From assembly GCA_030549335.1 (NCBI GenBank), contig CM060189.1:54368953-54432952 (forward strand): 64,000 nucleotides of DNA, given 5' to 3'. The notes below the pieces were generated by a model. It was not told the DNA's origin. It searched no databases and worked only from the letters and a program-made list of their open reading frames with translations. Source of the stretch: Pontederia crassipes. Lineage: Eukaryota > Streptophyta > Magnoliopsida > Commelinales > Pontederiaceae. Of the stretch, positions 24,363-37,094 are shown piece by piece. The first letter of the stretch is position 1. Each line of letters starts with the position of its first letter. Both the position numbers and the translations under genes were made by a program.

Positions 24363-25938
24363 TGATAACTAGCTGACCATGCTATGATTTCACTCATTTT
24401 ATATTCAATTTCATATGCACAGAAGTTCTGAATTGTTCATATTTGGATAATTATGATTCAATGTACATGAAATTATCATTTCTGTGTAATACTATTATTT
24501 CTATGCAATACTATGCTACACTTGATAATTGAGCTGATTGATATGCTGTTCTAACCCCTATTTGTATAATTTCTATTTGAGAAGTTTGATGCTTGATGTT
24601 CTCTCTAATCCAGCAGCTAATTTAAGTGTGCATCTGCCTGGAAAAGGGGGGGAGGGGGGACCACTGCATGCTGCCATAAAGCTATGAGGAATCTGCTGGA
24701 AAGTTGGGGACCAGAACAGGTGCTTGAATCAGAAGAATGGAAGCTTCTGATTTGCATCCAAGGCTGAAGAGAGGTCATGTAAAAGGAAGGATTCTAGGAG
24801 GAAGGAAGGGGGAGTCTCCATTTTGCAGATTGCTGAACCAAAGAGCTGAAGGAAGGGAAGAGGAAGTTGATATCTGATTTCTGTCGACAGATTCTGATTC
24901 CTGATTTCAGAATGTTTTGCATGGAATTCCTTCTCTATTTTATATTGATCTTAACATCCATGAGGAGCTAAATTCCATCTCTTTTAGGATAGGATAATAG
25001 TCTAGTTTTAGTTATAGATGGATGATGAACGTTTCTGATGTTAGTATGATTCTGAAATCTTGGAATCTGTTCTTGTCATTGTGAATTCTGATTGTATTGG
25101 CAACTGAGAAGTTGATTTATGATTTCTTTCTTGTTCAGAAATGAATCAAGAGCAATGATAAGTTCCTTGATTCCAATTTGTGGTTGTGAGTTTGATGCAT
25201 CCAATTATCTTTTGTTAATGTGAACCTCACATTGTATTGGCAGCCGAGAGGCTGATTATATGTTCCCTTGCTGTTTAGAGATAAACCAAGAACATTAGCA
25301 TTAGTGATTGGATCTGATAATATCTCTGTGTGGTTAGTTGAATCAATTGTTCCATCATTGTAATTGTCAATTAATTGTGATATCATTTATAGACTTCACT
25401 GATTGTGCTACTTTTGAGAGGATTGTTAGCATATCAATAAATGTCATGTGCTGTGCTTCATAATAACCTAACATCAGTAAAGATCCTTCCTAAATCAACC
25501 TAGCTAATATTCATATGAGAATATGATGTTTAGTTTTAATTTTAATGCACTGTGAGAACAGTTTCTTTCATAGGTTGAATCTGATTTGACTTGCATTGCT
25601 GAATTGTTCTAATCCATCCATAGCTAAATTAGATGAACCCCATTCCTAGAAGAATCTATTCCACAATCATTTTAACACCAAAAAGAGTTAATTTTGTACC
25701 TACCTTTCCATTTCACTTAATTGCTATTTTAGCTATCTTAGTTTAGGATTAGTCTAGTCTAGTTAGTGAGTCTTTAGCCCTCAAATCACTGTGGATACGA
25801 CACTTGAGTCTACTACTCTGATCTGTGCACTTGCAGTAGAGTGAAGTGAGGAGTTTTGATCACAATTCAGTAAATTATATTTTTCTGATTATGAGCCATA
25901 AATCAGTCAATTAATCACACTCCACACAGTTCACATCA
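24363..25938 (+). repeat. Athila LTR3
   Basis: Starts TGATAACTAGCTGACCATG after a polypurine tract and ends TTCACATCA. It shares the CACTGTGGATACGACA block (about 25788) with LTR1 and LTR2 (CACTGTGGATACGACA at about 9230). It is followed immediately by Gypsy pol sequence of another family. Confidence 0.75.
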
Positions 25939-28511
25939 GTTATAGAGGGTACCAGGCCAATGTGACTATACTCGATTCACTAACACCAACTCTACACCAG
26001 ATAGACGTGGTATGAGACTTTCAGAATATCTTTCCAAAGGACATTATTGTCACCGAGGAGGGAGATCGACTTTAGTATCGACTTGGAACTAGGAACGACA
26101 CCAATCTCCAAGGCTCCCTACCGTATGGCCGTGACAGAGATGTTAGAGTTGAAGAAGCAGATTCATAAGTTACTCGACAAAGGGTTCATCGACCCATCGT
26201 CTCCCCTTGGGTTGCTCCGGTTCTATTTGTGAAGAAGAAGGATGAGTCTCTATGGTTGTGCGTCGACTACTGAATGCTTAATAAGGTCATGATTAAGAAC
26301 AAGTACTACCCAGGATCGATGACTTGTTCGACCAGCTATCCGAGGCCTCTGTATTCTCGAAGATCGACCTGAGGAGTGACTATCACCAGTTGAGGATAGA
26401 TGAAGAAGATGTGCGAAGATTGCTCTTCGATCGCACTATGGCCATTATGAGTTCATGGTAATGCCTTTTGGACTAATGAATGCCCCAGCAGTGTTCATGG
26501 ATCTGATGAACAGGGTATTTAAGCAGCACTTAGATCAGTTTGTGATCGTCTTCGTGGATGACATTCTGATATACTCCTCCAGCCCGGAGTAGCACCGAGA
26601 GCACCTATGGATCATCTTGAAGACTTTGCGCCAACACCGACTTCTCGCGAAATTCTAAGTGCGAGTTCTGAATAGAGAAGATAATGTTCTTGGGGCACAT
26701 CGTATCCAAACACGTCATAGCAGTGGACCCGACGAAGGTCGAGACGGTGGTCATCTGGATCAGACTGAAGAACGCGAAGGAGATCTATTGTTTCCTCAGT
26801 CTAATATCCTATTGTAGGCGCTTCATCCAGGATTTCCCGAAGATTGCATCCCCGCTCACTCACGAGAAGTTCGTTTGGATGGATAAGTGTATGAACAATT
26901 TTCAAGAGCTGAAGAACCGGCTGGCCTCCGCTCCGATCCTCACCCTGCCATCGGGGAGTAGAGGGTACACCATCTACAGTGACGCTCGCGGCACCGACTT
27001 CGGATGTGTCCTGATGTAGCATGAAAAGGTAGTGGCCTATGCCTCACGACAACTGAAGAAGCACGAAGTTAACTATCCGATGCACGATCTAGAGCTAGCA
27101 GCGATCATGTTCGCCTTGAAGATATGGAGGCCCTACCTGTACGGTGAAGAGTTTTAGGTGTTTACCGACCATAAGAGCCTGAAATACGTCTTCATTGAAA
27201 AAAATCTCAACATGCGGCAAAGACAATGGATGGAGTTCCTCAAAGACTACAAGTTCACGATCAATTACCATTTCGACAAGTCGAACTCAGTGGCCGACGC
27301 TCTTAGTCGAAAATGGAAAGCTTCACTAGCATTCCTCTAGTAACGCAGGTACGAGATGATTGAGGAACTCAACCAGTGAAATCCTCGAGCTGTAGGATGC
27401 AGGGCCAATATTGATGATGCACCAACTACATCCAAGTCTCATCAGTAGGATCATCATGGCCGACACCGAGTATACGAAGATGATTAAGAGATGCCAGAAT
27501 GAGCAAAAATATTTTAAAGTCGGCAACGATGGAGGGATCAGATATCGGAACTGTCTCTGTGTTCCTAATGATGCTATGGTCAGACGTGAGGTGCACGAAG
27601 GCCACAAATCAGAGTTTGCTATACATCCGGGCAGCACAAAGATGTACATGGACATCAGACGCAGTTCTAGTGGCATTACATGAAGAGGGAGATAGCCGAC
27701 TATGTTTTCAAATGGCTGGTATGCCAACAGGTAAAGGCCGAGCACTGACGATCGTACATACTGATGAAGCCGCTAGGAATAGCGGAATGAAAGTGGGAGA
27801 ACATCACGATGAACTTCGTCTCAGGTTTGCCCAAGACACAGGAGGGCCACGACGCCATTTGGGTGGTGGTCGACAGATTGACGAAGGCACACATCGAGAT
27901 TCTGGAAGAGTCTAAAGAAGACTTTCGGTACCAAACTGAGCTACAACACAGTCTTCCACCCGTAGATCGACGGACAGTCGAAGAGGACGATCCGGACATT
28001 GGAGGACATGCTCCGAGCGTGTACCTTGGATTGATATGGTAGTTGGGACGAGCATTTACCGTTGATAGAATTCTCGTACAGCAACAACTTCCACTCTAGC
28101 ATTGGCATGGCGCCTTTCGAGGCGATGTACATGAGATCTTGCCATTCGCCCGTTCACTAGGGCAAGGTTGGCGAGCAATAGCAATGAGCAAGGTGCAAGT
28201 GGTCCGAGCTCAGGAGTATGCAGATATAGTGGATACCATCCGAAAGGGAATGAAAGCTGCACAGTCCCGATAGAAGAGCTAAGCCAACAAAAAGCGATGA
28301 GAGCATATATTCAAAGCCGGTGACCAAGTACTGCTGAAGGTGTCTCCGATGAAGGGAGTTATGCAGTTCAGCAAATTAGGAAAGCTCAACCCTCGATTTG
28401 TTGGTCCATTCGTGGTGCTTGAGTTAGTAGGCGATGCAACTTGCCGATTGCCTCTACCTCCATCCTATGTAAGAGTTCATAACGTCTTCCACGTATTCAT
28501 GTTCCGAAAAT
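25939..28511 (+). pseudogene. Chromovirus (Tekay-like) RT to integrase remnant, probably from element X
   Basis: Plus-strand frames show the RT entry motif ([20 protein letters not shown]), [10 protein letters not shown], RNase H ([23 protein letters not shown]), integrase zinc-finger region ([19 protein letters not shown]) and the integrase C-terminal fold end (PPSYVRVHNVFHVF). It is collinear with the pol at 62.3-64 kb and clearly the same clade. It is bounded exactly by Athila LTR3 on the left and LTR4 on the right. Broken, about ten breaks. Confidence 0.8.
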
Positions 28512-29854
28512 TGATCACTAGTTGATCATACTATAATTCTATCTTAATTCGTGTGCATATAAGCCATGAAATGTTCATATTCTGATAATTATGCCTAATC
28601 AACATGCATTTATCTTGTCAGCATAATATTATCCTACATTTGCATATTTGAGCTGGATAATATAGTAATTTAGTTCTTATTTGTCTAATTTCTATTTGAA
28701 GAGTTTAATGCTTGTTGTTCATATTACTGCAGAATTCAAATCCAGCATAAAAGACAAATATTCCTGTTGAAAAAGGAGGGGATCACATATAACTACAAAA
28801 AGGATGCAGAAAGGAATCTTTTGGCAGAAAAAAGAAAGGACCATTGGACAAATGACAAAATAAGATGGAATGATAATCAAATGGTGATGATAATCCCGTA
28901 TATAAAGGGAATATTAAGGAGCAATAGTGTTAACTCTTCCTCTCCTGGCCATTTTGGCTGGAGGTCAAAGGGTTTTCTTGTTTGGAGCTGAAGGGTTTTT
29001 CTTTACAGTTTAGGATGTTTTTTTTATTCTGTTCCTCACTTATTTTGTATCGATTTATTCAATCATGAGAAGCTAAATATTAATCCTCTTAGGATATGAT
29101 ATTAGTCTAATTTCTGTTTATCGATGGATGATTGAAGAATATTTTGGTCACTGATGTTAGTGTAGTTTCTTAATGTTTTTGAATCAAATTTTTGTTGATG
29201 TGAATCTTGTTTTAGAATGATTAACTGAGAAGTTAATGTTTTATTTTTCTCTTGCTCAGAAATGAGTTAAGAGCATTGACATTTGTTTTCTAGTTATAAT
29301 CCATTTGAATGCATCCTACAACTTCTTATTAATGTGAATCTCATATTGTAATGGCAGTTGAGAGGCTGATTTTAGATTCCTTTGTTGTTCACGAATGAAC
29401 TAAGAACATTAGCAATTAGTTTCTGGATTTGATTTCATCTGTATTTTTGTTGACTTGGTTTTCTAGTTCGAATCTTTCCATGCTGAGAATTGATTCATCC
29501 ATTTAGCTTTTGTTAATGTGAATCTCATATTGAAATGACAACCGAGAGGTTGATTCTAGATTCACTTGATGTTTAAAAATAAACTAAGAGCATTAGCATT
29601 AGTTTGCGGATCTGATTGTATCTATGCTAAAAGTTTCATGATAATATAATATCAGTTGAAACCTTTTCTAAATCAACCTAACCAATATACATATGAAATT
29701 ATGATATTTAGTTCTAACTTTAATACTCTGTGAAAGCAGTTTTTACATGTTGAATTTGGTTTGATTATATTGTTAAGTTGTTCTAATCCGTTCCATAATA
29801 GAATATTAGATGAACTCCATTCCTAAGAGAACCTTTCATTAATTGTTAGTTATC
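28512..29854 (+). repeat. Athila LTR4 (diverged, partial)
   Basis: Starts TGATCACTAGTTGATCATA like LTR2 and follows the same order of blocks (GAGAAGCTAAAT, the CTTGCTCAGAAATGAG-type repeats, the ATATGAAATTATGAT block). It is clearly more diverged than LTR1-3 and runs out near 29854 where it meets the X LTR. No internal Athila sequence adjoins it. Confidence 0.65.
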
Positions 29855-31610
29855 ATTTTATGCGAACTAAGAACCCGACCCGAGTTGCCCATAACCCAGC
29901 CCGGATAAGCCAACCCAATTGTAACTCGTCCCGGATCCACCATTCTGCGGTCACCGAACGGACCCGGCCCGAGTTTCTCATGACTCAGCCCAAGTACCAA
30001 CTGAAAAAGATGATCGAGCGGAGCGACTCTTGCGACCCGATCGTGTCCTGGCCCGGCCCAGGTATGACCTAGATCCGGCTCGGGTTTCTACTTAGATTTT
30101 TTCAAGACTGATTTTGTCTGAACTCAATTCGAGTTTTACCTATACTCAACCCGGATTCTGACCAAGATAATGATAATTTCTATGAATTAAACCTTGATTT
30201 AAATACTTGCTATCTAATCTATTTTGCAATGTTAATTATGCTCATTAGATTATTGTTTACCCTTCATGATTGTACTGAACCAATGGATTGTTATGTTGAT
30301 ATGATTATGTCTCTTCATGAGAAAATGAATAAAGAATGACCATGATCCTTATGAACTATCACAAAGAATAATTATGAACCATTATGAATCCCTATGAAAT
30401 GAACAAGTAATTGAACATAGAATGATCGACCGCTCCCTTTTTTGTCGATCGGAGAATATTGATAAACGAGTGTTCTCTCCTTTTTTTGGATGCCGCTCCC
30501 TTTTTTGGACGCTGAATGAACATAATGTGAATGACTGCTCGGCTTTTGAGCGTCCGATATGTGGACAGAAGGAATACGACCCTAATTGAACCCCTCTGAT
30601 TTGTTAAGCTTCTGTCCACCTGATTTATACCGAATGAAATGAACCTAAAGATGTTTCGGAACTGCCTGCTCCATACGGCCTTGATCAATCCACGAATTGA
30701 AAGAGAGGTTCACTGATGATGGAGGAAAATTATGACAGACTTGTGTGAGGCACTTCCCTAAGTGTTACCATTTGCCTTATCTAGATGAGAGTGTCTCCCC
30801 TACGGATGTTTCCGCCTTGTGCGATGTCATCCCGTCCGACAGGACTGGCCGTGGCACTGATCCTCCACTGGCCCACTATGGTCATCCCGAAGGAAGGACT
30901 TTGTCTTTATGAACATGAATATGAATAAGAACTATGAACATGAAGAACAACTATGAACATGAATAAGAGCTATGAATATGAACGATGAACATGAACCATG
31001 AATATGAAAACAAATATGAAAAAGAAAGGAAATTAAAAAGGCATGAATTATCATTCTCTTTTATCGACTCCTCTATTTATGATCCACTCTTATATTTGAT
31101 TATATGTTTACTTCATGCTGACTCTAATTTATACTGCTCCCCTATGATCCCCATAGGTACATGATGATGACGCATGATGTGTTGATGTGTGTGTGACGAT
31201 TGCAGTTCGGGTGACACGTGCACATGGTTATGGTTGAGTCTAGTATGAGTCGTATGCTTTTATGTTACATTAGGTGGTACCTTTATTTGGTTTGGACCTA
31301 TAATGTCTTGGCTGATCATAGACTTTTATACGTCTAGTACTAACATCTTACTTTTTTTTACCTCATACTGAGACACTTGATGTATCTTTAGCTTCCGCAC
31401 TTTGCTTCATACTGAGACAATTTGACTTACCTTTATCTATCTCGCTTCTTTATTCTCTTTTATTGTGTATTATTTTAATTGTTAAGTCTTCCTCTTATGT
31501 GTTATTTTTCTTGACCATCTGGGTCAACGAGAAAGTCAAAGAAAGACCGAAGAAAGTAGCGATCGAAAGAAGATTTCGCCACGTGGTGGGGTCGAATTTC
31601 AGAGCATTAT
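29855..31610 (+). repeat. 3' LTR portion of element X
   Basis: Matches 3041-3896 over its first 880 bp, then continues through a degenerate ATGAACATGA minisatellite (30905-31020) and ends GTCGAATTTCAGAGCATTAT. The inverted copy at 43176 starts with the complement of nearly the same terminal sequence. Confidence 0.7.
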
Positions 31611-34600
31611 AGTTAGCTCCATTGTTTATTAAACTTATTGCTACTTGATTGTCACAGTACATTTGAAGTGGTCAAGTGACCAAATTGAGCTCTAGTTCCA
31701 AGAGAAAACGTTTAAGCCAAATTGCATGGGTGACTACTATACTACAAGCAATGTATTCAGCCTCCTGCGTGTGTCTTGACATACATCTTTATTTTTTGTT
31801 ATTCCAAAAGACAACTGCTCCACCCAACAAAAATAAGTGACATGATGTGAATTTTCGGTCATCGATATCATCCCCTAAATTCGCATCCAAATACCCTGTA
31901 GCCTCCAATATATCAGTTTGGTATGTCAATCTCAATTGTATTGTGCCTTTCACATATCGTAGAATCCTCTTAATGGCCTCCTAATGGGTCTTTTCGGAAA
32001 TCTGCTAACCAAACTTACTACATATGTTAAATTAGGCCGTGTGCAAAGCATTGCATACATCAAGCTACCTACTGCTTGTGCATAAGGTTCCTCTAAGAGT
32101 TTTTGCCCCACATTAGGACACTGACTTTTGCTGTCTTTTTTTCAATCACTAGTGGTGTAGATGCGGGATTACAATTTTGCATCCCAAAGTATCTTGTTAA
32201 TATACTGTTCTTGACTTAAACTCAACATTCTTGAGTTTCTATCTCAAATCATTTGAATGCCTAGTACACATGATGCATCTCCCAATTCATCTTTTACTTT
32301 ATTAAGCATTATGACATCACTACCAGTGAGCAAGATATCATCTATGTATAGTGATTATATCAAAACATTTCTACCACTTTTCTTAATGTACACACAATGA
32401 TCCAATTTGTTCGTTTTAAAATCAAATTGGACTATCATCTCATGTGTCGAAACGATTGTTTTAAGTCATATAATTACTTCTTCGGCCTATATACCTTATC
32501 CTCCTGAAAATATTAAGGTTGACGCATGCTTATAGCTTCTATTAAGTCACCATTTAAAAAGGTTGTCTTAACATCCATTTGGAATGACTTCAAATCCATA
32601 TGCGCAATTATCGCTAAAATCGTTCTAGTCGATGCAAACTTAGCTACTAGAGAATAGGTCACTTGAAAGTCAATTTCAACTTCCTGAGTATAACGCTTCG
32701 CAACTAATCTAGCTTTGTGCATATCAAGAAAACCATCAGTCTGATACTTTCTCTTGATTACCTACTTGCACTCTATAGATTGCCTACTTTCCAGCAAGTT
32801 ACATTGTATCCATACTTCTTTTCGATCGATTGTGCCCAATTCACATTTCATGACGACGACCATGTTTTCGACTCATTAGAAGTCATTGCTTTTGTATAAG
32901 TAATAAGATATGTGCTATCATCTATGTCAACATCAACGAAGTAACACAAAACCTCATACTCATACATCACATAATCATCCAAATGTGTGGGTTTCGTCCA
33001 TGGTCTCTTGTTGTCGATTATACTCGTGGAGAGTGTGAATTCCTCCACTCCATCCAAAGGTACAATATTCTGTATAGCATCAACTTCCACTATTAGATAA
33101 TTCAGTGTGTGTTCAGAGTTGACTTCACCATCTCCTAGAGTTTCAAAGGATCATCATTCTCTTAGATGCATTGCTTTTTGTTTTTTAGAAAAGTAGCATT
33201 TCAACTCTTTGGGACCTTTATCTGGGTGGAAGAATCTATACCCTTTGGAATTTTGACTATATCCAATAGATCTACATGTTTTCGTCCTAAAGTCCAGTTT
33301 TTCTCTCAATTGATTAGGAACTAATACATATGCTTTACATCCCCATTTTTTAAGATGACTAAAATTGGGCTTCCTGTCATTTCATAACTTGTATGGCGTC
33401 AATTCTACGGACTTTGTGGGGATTCTATTTTGTATGTCACTCGCAGTCAACATTGTCTCTCCCCAAAATTATTTGGGTAGACCCAAGTGGGACAACATAC
33501 ATTTTACTGCATTCATTAATGTCCTATTTTTTCTTTCTGTCACTCCATTTTGTTGTGGCGCATATGGCATTATCGCTTGTCTACGTATGTCTTCTGCAAT
33601 GCAGTAGTTTTCAAATTCTCGGAAGGTATACCCTCATCTTCTATCTGTCTCTAAACACTTGATTGGTCTTCCCAATCTTTTTTCCCCTTTTGTCTTATAT
33701 CTCTTGAAAGTTTCAAAAGCTTCAACTTTTCTTTCTAAGAGATAAACATAATAATATTTAGAATAATCATCAATGAATGTAATGAAATATTCCTTATATC
33801 GAATACTCAATTGTCCACAAATATCGGAATGAACTAATCCTAACAAGTCTTGCAGTTGGAAAGAGCGTTCGAGTCATCTTACCGGTCAAGCAATACTCAC
33901 ATGGCATTATGTTAGGCACTAAGTTCAATTTGATTATTTGATCCATTTTAAAATTTCCTGAGTGTCATAGTCTCTCATGCCAGGGATCAAAATTAGATAC
34001 ATAACATAGAGTATACTTAGAAAAATCATTCATTGATTTATTGTTACTTACAAAGATAGACAGAATAAGTCGTGTCCAGGTATATATTTTTTCATGGCAA
34101 ACTTTTTTGTCTTTGCTAATTGTCACACGACCATTATAGAATCTAACTTCTAAACTATTTTGCAGTAGGTTTGGGACAGAGATTAAGTTCCGACGAATTC
34201 CTAGCGCGCACAAAACTTCTTGGAGTATCATGAACTTGTCTCCAACGTCAAGCTTGTACTTTCCAACACCTTCAACGTCCAAGTAAGTTTTGTTTCCCAT
34301 GTAGATTCTCCGCTCCCCCTTTTGCAATTCTTTGGATTCAATTAGACATTCTTTTGTCTTGGCAATGTGGCAGGTTGTTCTAGAATCAATTCACCACCCT
34401 TCTATGTTTATCGTTGCGGCATTGCACTCAACGACACCGAGGAATGACATTTTGCGTAAACTAGCTCCTTTGCTCTATTGTCAGCTGCATTGTGGACCCT
34501 TATTTTGGCTATGTCCAGATGTAGAACAACTGGATCTAAAATGATCAAATTTTTCACAACTATAAAAAGCTCCACGCCGCATCTTCTTGGCTTTTGACTT

Positions 34601-35290
34601 GAATTGTCTTCTATTCGGGCAAAAATTCCTTTTGTGATGAATAGCGTGAGCTTCATTCTCTTGCGCTTCTTAATTTTACTCGGTATAAAAAAATTCTATT
34701 TTCTTCTTTCCTTTAGCCATATTTTGTTCGGCTGCCAAGATGAAAGACAATTGTGGCACTTGCTTGATAGACTCATTCACAAGAACAGTAGTCACAATCA
34801 TGTCAGATGTTGATGGAAAACTTTCAGGACTATTGTTATCTGCAGGGTTCAGGTAAGAGGCATCCTATAGTCTCCAAGTTCTTGGCCAATATAATCATTT
34901 GATTGACGTGATCCGATACATTATAATCTACTTTCATTTTATATGTAGTGTATTTATGTAATAGGAGCATTAAGCTCATCTCTCTTTTAGTCACGTACTT
35001 GTCCTTTAAATATCCCAAAGTTCTTGTGCACTTTTATGTGTTTAAAAAACTTTGATAAGATTATCCTCCATATACATCAATATGAAGATTCTTGCTTTCT
35101 CATCGTTGAGCTTCCACTGTTTCATAGCCATTGTATAAGCTAAGTTTTATTCGTTTGTAGCATCTTCTGAAGCATTGGGGTATACAACATAATTTTGTAA
35201 ATTATCATAAACTAGTCCATACTGAATTCTTCGACTCTACATATCATAGTTGACATCATTAAAGCGTGCCAACTTGATCAATTCAATAGC
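31611..35290 (-). pseudogene. Copia gag, integrase, RT and RNase H remnant of the outer element
   Basis: Read on the minus strand from right to left. Gag start near 35290 and gag at 34836-35018. Zinc-knuckle-like and pre-integrase region about 34600-33965 (GIRRNLISVPNLL). Integrase about 33846-33400 (HSDICGQLS, FITFIDDYSKYYYVYLL). RT about 32722-32300 (HKARLVAKRYTQEVEIDF, SFQMDVKTTFLNGDL). RNase H to 31611. Order INT before RT identifies Copia. Broken, about a dozen breaks. Confidence 0.85.
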
Positions 35291-35754
35291 AACAAATTTT
35301 GATATTATTTTTTTATCTAAAATGTCAAGCAAATATACTTAGTTTTCAAGAAATAAATTTGAGTTCATAATTTAAAACTATAAAATAAATTTATAAATTT
35401 TCAATAAATATATTCAAAAATTTAAAAATATTCAGATAATTTAAATTTTAAATTTGAAAATTCAGAAATAAAAAAATTTGAGTATTAAAATTCGAAACTT
35501 TTGAATTTGAAAATTCGGAAGTTGAAATTTGGAATCCAATTTGAAAAACTTCTTAAACTTAAAATTTTGTAAATTAAAAAGAAACGAATATTAAATTTCA
35601 GAACAAGTTTGAATTTCATTTTCAAAAAATATGAAATTCAGAAATTTTAAATTTCAAAATTAAGATAAATCGAATTTATATTGTAAAATTCTGAAATTTA
35701 AAATAGATTGTTTTTAAAATGCTTCTAATTAAAAGCAATCAATGGTCAAATGGA

Positions 35755-35786
<32 letters not shown>

Positions 35787-36871
35787 AGCAAAATCCAACA
35801 ATTCTAGTTAACAACAAGTTTAGAGAATGTCTATAATAATTATCTAATAACACCAGGCTGAAATTCAAAATTGCATACAAACAACTAAATAATAAAGTTG
35901 TAGTTCGTGAACAATAAGAAAGCTAAAGGAAGTTGATGCAATAAACTGATAATATCTATAATTTGGTTTAACAACTTAAGCAAATCTAGAATTATGATTT
36001 AATATATGGGCAATAGATATATGCATAAAAAATAGTTTGGATAGTTTGAAGTATGTACTTTCAAAGAAATAGTTTCGAGAAATTCCTGTCCTTTCAGAAA
36101 AAACACATACACATGTACTTACAAAATAAAGTTATTATAAATAGAACAGACTGTTCAGATATTTTTTTTAAAAAAAATTATGATAGATCAATTATATGGG
36201 ACAAAGGAAGAAGATAAACACAAATCTAAACTCAAGATTTAATAAAGATATAAATTTAGATTTCATCATGATTTAACGGCTCAATCTAATTTAATATTAG
36301 GCCCAAAAAAAATAAGTTTCAACTAATAATTATGGTTGAGAATTGCAAATCTATGGTTCAAAAAATAATAACAGATAAAATCTTCAAAAAAATAGATCAG
36401 ATGAAACGGTCAGTTCAATGTGAAGGATAAAAAATAAATTTAACGATTTTAACTCTAAAGAATACTAATAGCGATCCGACGATCCAGATTTCATCAAGTA
36501 AGAAACAATATCGAAGGTTGAGATTTCATCTTCTTCCTCAAGACAGGCATGTATACCTTACACTGAAGTAGAGGCGACTAGAGGAAGTGATAAATGCCGG
36601 CCGGAACTCATCGGAAATGCAATTGGAAATCGGGGAAGGTTCACAGCAATTGAGTACGTGGTTTGGCGGCATCAATTTCAAATCTCACTCAGCCAGGAAC
36701 AATGTGCGCCAAAAGATTGCCGGATTCGCAGGTTAGCATTCGTTCGTCATTTCGGAAGCGTTTGGCTCGGGTTGCTGATGAGAAGAGGACAGAGAACCAA
36801 GTGGGAGGAGTAGTTCGATGAAGGTCAGGATAAAAAAAAATTTGCCGGAGTTTGCCACCTGAGCTTACTAG
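35291..36871 (-). other. Leader region of the outer Copia element (poorly resolved)
   Basis: Between the 5' LTR and gag. 35300-36560 is very AT-rich with an (AT)n microsatellite at about 35755-35781; 36560-36870 is richer in GC. No primer-binding site was recognised and no gene is seen. The length suggests further decay or an unrecognised insertion. Confidence 0.4.
35755..35781. repeat. (AT)n microsatellite
   Basis: Uninterrupted AT dinucleotide run of about 13 units. Confidence 0.9.
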
Positions 36872-37094
36872 TGAAAGAAAAATAGCTTGCGAATTTGAGG
36901 CTCCCTCCGATGGATCCTTGAGCTTGATCACGAGCTGTTAATTATATGGACGTTTCTTCATCCATGCAGTCCGCCCTTTCGCATCCGTTGACACTTCATC
37001 CACTCGTCGATTTGCTCGGTCGTCGTGCACAAGCCGAGGCACCTCGTCGAGCCGAGCATCATGCTCATGATGAACATGAAGGCAATCCATAACA
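36872..37094 (-). repeat. 5' LTR of the outer Copia element
   Basis: 223 bp counterpart of 1870-2076, with the same TG...CA-type ends in element orientation. Confidence 0.75.

Larger units (their letters stand above)
19550..25938 (+). mobile_element. Athila-type Gypsy element B, joined directly to LTR2
   Basis: Coding remnants parallel to element A but visibly diverged: gag about 19550-20650, protease about 21250-21560, RT about 22110-22840. RNase H and integrase parts are not seen. The conserved post-integrase block is at 22886-22980, the 3' non-coding region 22990-24360, polypurine tract AAGCTTGAGGGAGT about 24347-24360, and LTR3 at 24363-25938. Gag begins immediately after LTR2 with no primer-binding site or leader. 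Broken, about eight breaks in the coding part. LTR3 is much more diverged from LTR2 than LTR1 is, so A and B belong to different subfamilies. Confidence 0.8.
2383..31610 (+). mobile_element. Tekay-like Gypsy element X, inserted in the Copia element and itself filled with other elements
   Basis: The left end TGTAACGC at 2383 and right end near 31610 abut the two Copia portions, with a 4-5 bp repeat (TGTTA left, AGTTA right). The 5' LTR part is 2383-3896 and the 3' LTR part 29855-31610; their shared stretch (about 3041-3896 versus 29861-30737) is roughly 90-92 percent identical by eye. Internal sequence visible: a chromovirus-type pol piece at 25939-28511. Everything else between is later insertions. 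Broken, about ten breaks in the pol piece. That the pol piece belongs to X rather than to another element is inference. Confidence 0.6.
1870..37094 (-). mobile_element. Old Copia LTR retrotransposon, minus strand, split by a large nested insertion
   Basis: Outermost element of the nest. LTRs (TGTTATGGAT...TTTCTTTCA in element orientation) are at 36872-37094 (5') and 1870-2076 (3'). They share 48 nearly identical bases at one end and are about 75 percent alike overall, by eye. Flanks AAATC (left) and AAATA (right) look like a mutated 5 bp target repeat. A purine tract adjoins the 3' LTR at 2077-2086. Coding remnants are at 31611-about 35290 and 2077-2382; the two portions of RNase H lie on either side of element X. 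Broken, with roughly a dozen or more breaks; old by LTR divergence. The Copia clade was not determined. Confidence 0.75.

Noticed and set aside
25939-28511. Considered an endogenous pararetrovirus (Caulimoviridae) because of RT and RNase H
   Set aside because: An integrase-type region follows RNase H and the sequence is collinear with the Gypsy pol at 62-64 kb; no movement protein or coat features.
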